Source of the DNA: Prevotella communis
Lineage (GTDB): Bacteria > Bacteroidota > Bacteroidia > Bacteroidales > Bacteroidaceae
Length of the DNA: 64,000 nucleotides
Direction of reading: 5' to 3'
Assembly: GCF_022024175.1 (NCBI RefSeq)
Contig: NZ_CP091794.1
Coordinates: 1,736,001 to 1,800,000, forward strand
Position 1 is the stretch's first letter. Each line of letters starts with the position of its first letter. Of the stretch, positions 60,138 to 64,000 are shown piece after piece. The notes beneath the pieces are model-generated. The model was given only the letters and a program-made list of their open reading frames with translations. It was not told where the DNA came from and searched no databases. The translations under genes and the position numbers were made by a program.

Positions 60138-62633
60138 TTATCTTAAAGAACTCAATAGATTCTCGAGGCTCATATCATCCTGAATCAATACCTCACGCGG
60201 CTTGGAACCATGAGCAGCACCTACGATACCGGCTTTCTCCAACTGGTCCATCAATCGGCCGGCACGGTTATAGCCAATGGCGAACTTACGTTGAATCAGA
60301 CTGGTAGAACCGCTCTGTTCGTGAACAATCAGACGGGCGGCATCATCAAACATCGGATCCAGATGACTCAGGTCGGCATCATTGCTGCCTGATGACATAC
60401 CATCACTCTCGCTAACGGGAGGCTCTGGCAACTCATAAGGCTCCAGATAGCCCTGCTGCTGAGCAATAAACTGGTTGATATTATCTACCTCAGGGGTGTC
60501 AACAAACGCACATTGCACACGCACTGGATCGTTGCCCTGCAGATACAACATATCACCTCGGCCAATCAACTGCTGGGCACCCATACGGTCGAGGATGGTC
60601 TTAGAGTCGATACCCTGACTCACCTTAAAGGCAATACGTGCAGGGAAGTTGGCCTTGATAGTACCCGTAATGATATTCGTCGTAGGACGCTGGGTAGCAA
60701 TAATCATGTGGATACCTACGGCACGTGCCTTCTGGGCGATACGGGCGATAGGCAACTCAATCTCCTTACCGGCAGTCATGATCAAGTCACCAAACTCATC
60801 GATGACCACGACGATATACGGCATATACTTATGTCCCTTCTCAGGATTCAGCTTACGGGCAATGAACTTCTTGTTGTAGTCCTTGATATTTCTCTCGCCT
60901 GCTGCCATCAGCAACTCGTAGCGGGCATCCATCTCTACACAGAGGCTCTGCAGCGTGCGGATTACCTTTGACGTATCTGTAATGATGGGCGATGCATTGT
61001 CATCGGGGACTTTTGCCAAAAAGTGGTTGGCTATTTTTGCATAGATAGAGAACTCCACCATCTTGGGGTCCACCAGCACAATTTTCATCTCTGCCGGATG
61101 CTTCTTATATAATAAAGAGGTGAGGATGGCGTTCAGACCTACTGACTTACCCTGACCAGTAGCACCTGCCACCAGGAGGTGAGGCGCCTTCGCCAGGTCG
61201 AACATAAACACCTCATTGGTGATGGTCTTACCCATGGCACAGGGCAACTCCATCGTGGTCTCCTGGAATTTCTTGGAGTTCAGGATGGATTCCATTGACA
61301 CGATATTGGCTTTCGCATTGGGCACCTCAATACCGATAGTACCTTTGCCAGGGATAGGTGCGATAATACGGATACCCAGAGCCTTCAGACTCAAGGCGAT
61401 ATCATCCTCCAGGTTACGGATCTTAGCGATACGCACACCCTGGGCAGGGGTAATCTCGTACAACGTAATGGTAGGACCTACGGTAGCACGGATAGACGAA
61501 ATCTCAATGCCGAAATTACGCAGCACCTCAATGATGCGGTTCTTGTTGGCATTCTGCTCATCCATATCGATATAAGGCTTTCCGTCGCTTTCATAAGTCT
61601 GCAGGAGGTCGAGCGTTGGATAATGATAATTCTCCAGGTCGCGCTTGGGGTCATAGGGCTCCATATTCTCAAATGCCGTCTCGTTCACGTTCTGTCCGTC
61701 GGCTTTCTCTACATCCTCAGCCACTACAATATCCATATCGGTATCATCCTGACCCTTGCTATTGCCGGCAGGCTCCTTGACGTCTGAATCATCGATGACC
61801 ACAGGCTTTTCATTATAGGCAGGCTCCTGATGGTCAAACACAATCTCTTCTGTCGTGGGGTCGTCAAACACCTCGGGGTCTTCCTCTGTCTGAATCAGGT
61901 TCTCGTAAGAACTGGGCTGTTCCCCGTCTTCTTCCTTCGCGGTATTCGTCACAGTAAACTTCACCCTCTCCAGGAATTTCGTGGGATTCAGAATCTTGCG
62001 AATCCAGATAATGGTCTGATTGCTCACATAGCCCAGGAAACACAAAGCCACCAAGGCAAGGATGGCAACCAATCCAGGCAAACCAACATAGCGCGAAATG
62101 AAATCACCGATATACAAGCCGTGTTCGCCACCCAGACAGAAATGCGACTCGTTGACGATGGGATTTACAAACATGGCAAGAGCCACCGACGACCAAACCG
62201 TCAGCAGGGCAATGCAGAAAAACCATTTCAGCAAAGACACTCTGTAGGCGCGCATCAGGGCAAGTGAAAGCATCACCAGGAACAAGGGAATACCGAAGGC
62301 AGCCAGGCCGAAACATCTGTTCATGAAGTAATACGACATCCATGCACCTAAGCTACCGATGGCATTCTTGAAGAGTTCGTTCTGGTTCTCCATATCACCA
62401 GAACGCAAGTTCTCTATGATACTCTGATCATAAGCTCCTGTAGTAAAAAAGGATACAAACGACCAAGCCATACAGATGGAGATGGCCAATAATATGATGC
62501 CGAGAAAGAAATGTACTTTCTCACTCCTTGTAAAATCCAAGATTTTTGAAAAGCCCGTTGCTTCACCCAAGGTTGTAGTATTAGCTTTATTCTGACTTCT
62601 TTTAGTCTTTTTCTTGTCTGTATTCCGTGACAT
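60138..62633 (-). CDS. ftsK: DNA translocase FtsK/SpoIIIE
   Basis: 831 aa. Four N-terminal membrane helices (about 40-215), an acidic linker (about 245-330), then the motor: LVAGATGQGKSVGLNAILTS (Walker A), VVIDEFGDLIMTAGKE (Walker B) and a C-terminal gamma winged helix (LIQRKFAIGYNRAGRLMDQL) for KOPS-like sites. Drives chromosome dimer resolution and clearance at division. Promoter TACCTTTG at 62668-62661. Confidence 0.96.
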   Translation of the reverse strand: MSRNTDKKKTKRSQNKANTTTLGEATGFSKILDFTRSEKVHFFLGIILLAISICMAWSFVSFFTTGAYDQSIIENLRSGDMENQNELFKNAIGSLGAWMSYYFMNRCFGLAAFGIPLFLVMLSLALMRAYRVSLLKWFFCIALLTVWSSVALAMFVNPIVNESHFCLGGEHGLYIGDFISRYVGLPGLVAILALVALCFLGYVSNQTIIWIRKILNPTKFLERVKFTVTNTAKEEDGEQPSSYENLIQTEEDPEVFDDPTTEEIVFDHQEPAYNEKPVVIDDSDVKEPAGNSKGQDDTDMDIVVAEDVEKADGQNVNETAFENMEPYDPKRDLENYHYPTLDLLQTYESDGKPYIDMDEQNANKNRIIEVLRNFGIEISSIRATVGPTITLYEITPAQGVRIAKIRNLEDDIALSLKALGIRIIAPIPGKGTIGIEVPNAKANIVSMESILNSKKFQETTMELPCAMGKTITNEVFMFDLAKAPHLLVAGATGQGKSVGLNAILTSLLYKKHPAEMKIVLVDPKMVEFSIYAKIANHFLAKVPDDNASPIITDTSKVIRTLQSLCVEMDARYELLMAAGERNIKDYNKKFIARKLNPEKGHKYMPYIVVVIDEFGDLIMTAGKEIELPIARIAQKARAVGIHMIIATQRPTTNIITGTIKANFPARIAFKVSQGIDSKTILDRMGAQQLIGRGDMLYLQGNDPVRVQCAFVDTPEVDNINQFIAQQQGYLEPYELPEPPVSESDGMSSGSNDADLSHLDPMFDDAARLIVHEQSGSTSLIQRKFAIGYNRAGRLMDQLEKAGIVGAAHGSKPREVLIQDDMSLENLLSSLR

Positions 62634-62660
62634 TTTCTTTATTATTCGTTAATTCTTTTG

Positions 62661-62720
62661 CAAAGGTAGAAAATAAATATGAATTAAAGTATAAGATTTA
62701 TGAAATATTTTGTATTTTTG
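62661..62720. promoter_or_regulatory. Divergent promoters for ftsK and the exonuclease
   Basis: Leftward TACCTTTG at 62668-62661; rightward TATTTTTG at 62713-62720 with CA after it and the ATG at 62741. Confidence 0.68.
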
Positions 62721-62740
62721 CACCTCGAAAAGGAAAGAAG

Positions 62741-63394
62741 ATGCTTAAAACAATATACAACAAGTACGATAAGGCATTGATTTCATCGCTTCCCATAGCG
62801 CAATTCCAAGGGAAAATCATTGTCGTTCTAACGCCAGGAGAAACAGAAAAAGCTGTGCGTTTCCTATTGTCGCAACCTATACTGGGCTTCGACACAGAGA
62901 CGCGTCCGTCTTTCAGAAAAGGTCATCAGCATAAAGTTTCCCTCCTGCAGGTGGCCACACCAGACATCTGTTTTCTGTTCAGGCTCAACTATACGGGACT
63001 GACAGACTCACTCATCCAGCTCCTGGAAGACGAGAGTGTATTGAAGATTGGTCTCTCGTGGCACGATGACATCAACTCACTCCATAAGCTCAAGGAATTC
63101 AAAATGGGCAGATTCATCGACATCCAACATCATGCCAAAGAACTGGGTATCGAGGATTTGAGTCTGCAGAAAATCTATGCCAACCTGTTTGACCAGAAAA
63201 TCAGCAAACGCCAGCAATTGAGCAACTGGGAAGCCGACATCCTGACAGACAAGCAGAAGTCCTATGCTGCTACCGATGCATGGGCATGCATACAAATATA
63301 CAACGAGATTATAAGACTCAAAGAGACAAGGGATTACAAACTAATTATTAAAGCAGAAGATAAGAATGAAGCAAGTATATCTGAAAAGGGGTAA
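62741..63394 (+). CDS. DEDDy 3'-5' exonuclease (RNase D-like)
   Basis: 217 aa from the ATG at 62741. DEDDy motifs: ILGFDTETRPSF (Asp, Glu), LKIGLSWHDDINSL (Asp) and KQKSYAATDAWACIQIY (Tyr, Asp). Small form without the HRDC domains of full RNase D; similar to Bacteroidota ribonuclease D-like exonucleases. An in-frame extension of 38 residues upstream is rejected because it crosses the promoter and ftsK start. Its end overlaps the next gene by 29 bp. Confidence 0.88.
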   Translation: MLKTIYNKYDKALISSLPIAQFQGKIIVVLTPGETEKAVRFLLSQPILGFDTETRPSFRKGHQHKVSLLQVATPDICFLFRLNYTGLTDSLIQLLEDESVLKIGLSWHDDINSLHKLKEFKMGRFIDIQHHAKELGIEDLSLQKIYANLFDQKISKRQQLSNWEADILTDKQKSYAATDAWACIQIYNEIIRLKETRDYKLIIKAEDKNEASISEKG

Positions 63395-64000
63395 AGAAGA
63401 AAGTCTGTTACGTTTCCATCCATGGGTTTTCTCAGGTGCCATCCATCATCTTGACGATGGCATTGAGGAGGGCGACGTGGTACGTGTCGTATCAGAAAAG
63501 GGCGTTTTCATCGCTGTAGGTCACTATCAGCAAGGCTCTATTTCCGTACGCGTACTCACCTTTAATGATGTAGAAATAGATGACGCTTTCTGGCACTCTC
63601 GCATTCAGTCGGCCCTCAACATGCGTCAGGACATCGGGTTGGCCAACAGTAGCAATACCAATGCCTTCCGATTGGTGCATGGTGAAGGTGACTTGCTACC
63701 AGGACTGATTATCGACGTCTATGATAAGACCGCCGTGATGCAGGCTCATAGCATTGGCATGCACATGTCGCGCCACGCTATTGCAAAAGCCCTGGCTGAG
63801 GTCATGAAGGGTCGTATTGAGAATATCTACTACAAGAGTGAGACCACCCTACCCTTTATGGAGCCCGAGAATGGATTCCTGCTTGGTAATAGTGATGATA
63901 ACATCGCCATTGAAAACGGCCTGCGTTTCTATGTGGACTGGCTCCGTGGCCAGAAGACCGGTTTCTTCGTGGACCAGCGCGAGAACCGCGCTTTGCTGGA
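63366..64000 (+). CDS. rlmI: RlmI-type 23S rRNA (cytosine-5) methyltransferase, 3' partial
   Basis: Open from the ATG at 63366 to the window end, 211 codons. N-terminal PUA domain (KQVYLKRGKEESLLRFHPWV, VVRVVSEKGVFIAVGHY), then RVLTF, DLLPGLIIDVYD and GLRFYVDWLRGQKTGFFVDQ-RENR, the linker to the methyltransferase domain. The SAM-binding motif and catalytic cysteines lie beyond the window. Overlaps the exonuclease gene by 29 bp. Confidence 0.88.
   Translation, partial: MKQVYLKRGKEESLLRFHPWVFSGAIHHLDDGIEEGDVVRVVSEKGVFIAVGHYQQGSISVRVLTFNDVEIDDAFWHSRIQSALNMRQDIGLANSSNTNAFRLVHGEGDLLPGLIIDVYDKTAVMQAHSIGMHMSRHAIAKALAEVMKGRIENIYYKSETTLPFMEPENGFLLGNSDDNIAIENGLRFYVDWLRGQKTGFFVDQRENRALL

Noticed and set aside
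62627..62740. N-terminal extension of the exonuclease
   Set aside because: It would cross both divergent promoters and the ftsK start; the ATG at 62741 follows a good -7 box.

Overview
The window is a chromosomal segment of an obligately anaerobic member of the Bacteroidales, most likely a gut or rumen Prevotellaceae (Prevotella sensu lato). Support comes from three directions. Nearly every intergenic region carries the Bacteroidetes -7 promoter box TAnnTTTG, often with TTG/TTTG 19-20 nt upstream. Several families are Bacteroidota-restricted or typical (TamL, DUF4293, DUF5687, smalltalk, BT4734-type primase, type-A C-terminal sorting tails). A reverse rubrerythrin and pectin-active enzymes fit an anaerobic plant-polysaccharide degrader. 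No tRNA, rRNA or CRISPR array was seen.

Layout. 1-6.7 kb: housekeeping genes (3' part of pepD, a uvrA, cdd), an exported beta-helix lipoprotein and a small heat shock protein. 6.8-16.8 kb: accessory block on the minus strand. It holds an alpha-CTD-like coiled-coil protein, lipoproteins (clostripain protease, family-II pyrophosphatase-like, beta-strand-repeat), an HTH/DUF3791 toxin-antitoxin-like pair and a complete DpnII-type GATC restriction-modification operon with DpnD. Four copies of a 60-90 bp terminator-plus-promoter element punctuate this block, and their flanks show that units have been duplicated and swapped. 16.8-26 kb: an island with a phage-type muralytic protein, a BT4734/DUF3987 primase-helicase operon, two near-identical HU-like genes each followed by a 32-residue smalltalk lipopeptide gene, perfect 40-42 bp AT palindromes nested in inverted repeats, and 32-34 bp inverted repeats bounding the primase block. 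VapBC sits between the two HU units. 26-29.1 kb: two further toxin-antitoxin systems, HipBST and AbiE, transcribed divergently.

29.3-35.2 kb: a large secreted repeat protein with a C-terminal sorting tail and a small downstream gene, then reverse rubrerythrin and a rhamnogalacturonan acetylesterase. 35.2-48.9 kb: a long minus-strand housekeeping run (hisS, purA, fur-family, walJ, tamL, acetyltransferase, glycosyltransferase, recR, ABC-F, engB, rpoZ, bamD). 49-55.2 kb: plus-strand uvrB, htpG and the NifU-like/GGGtGRT gene pair. 55.2-62.6 kb: pectate lyase, a minimal sorting-tail protein, DUF5687, lolA and ftsK on the minus strand. 62.7-64 kb: a DEDDy exonuclease and the start of rlmI.

The best candidate for an under-described system is the HU/smalltalk/primase/muralysin island with its palindromic cis elements (16.4-26.0 kb). 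The best candidate for an unusual DNA arrangement is the terminator-promoter mosaic at 7.4-12.9 kb. All functional statements come from reading the sequence and from knowledge of the families. No database search or folding program was run.
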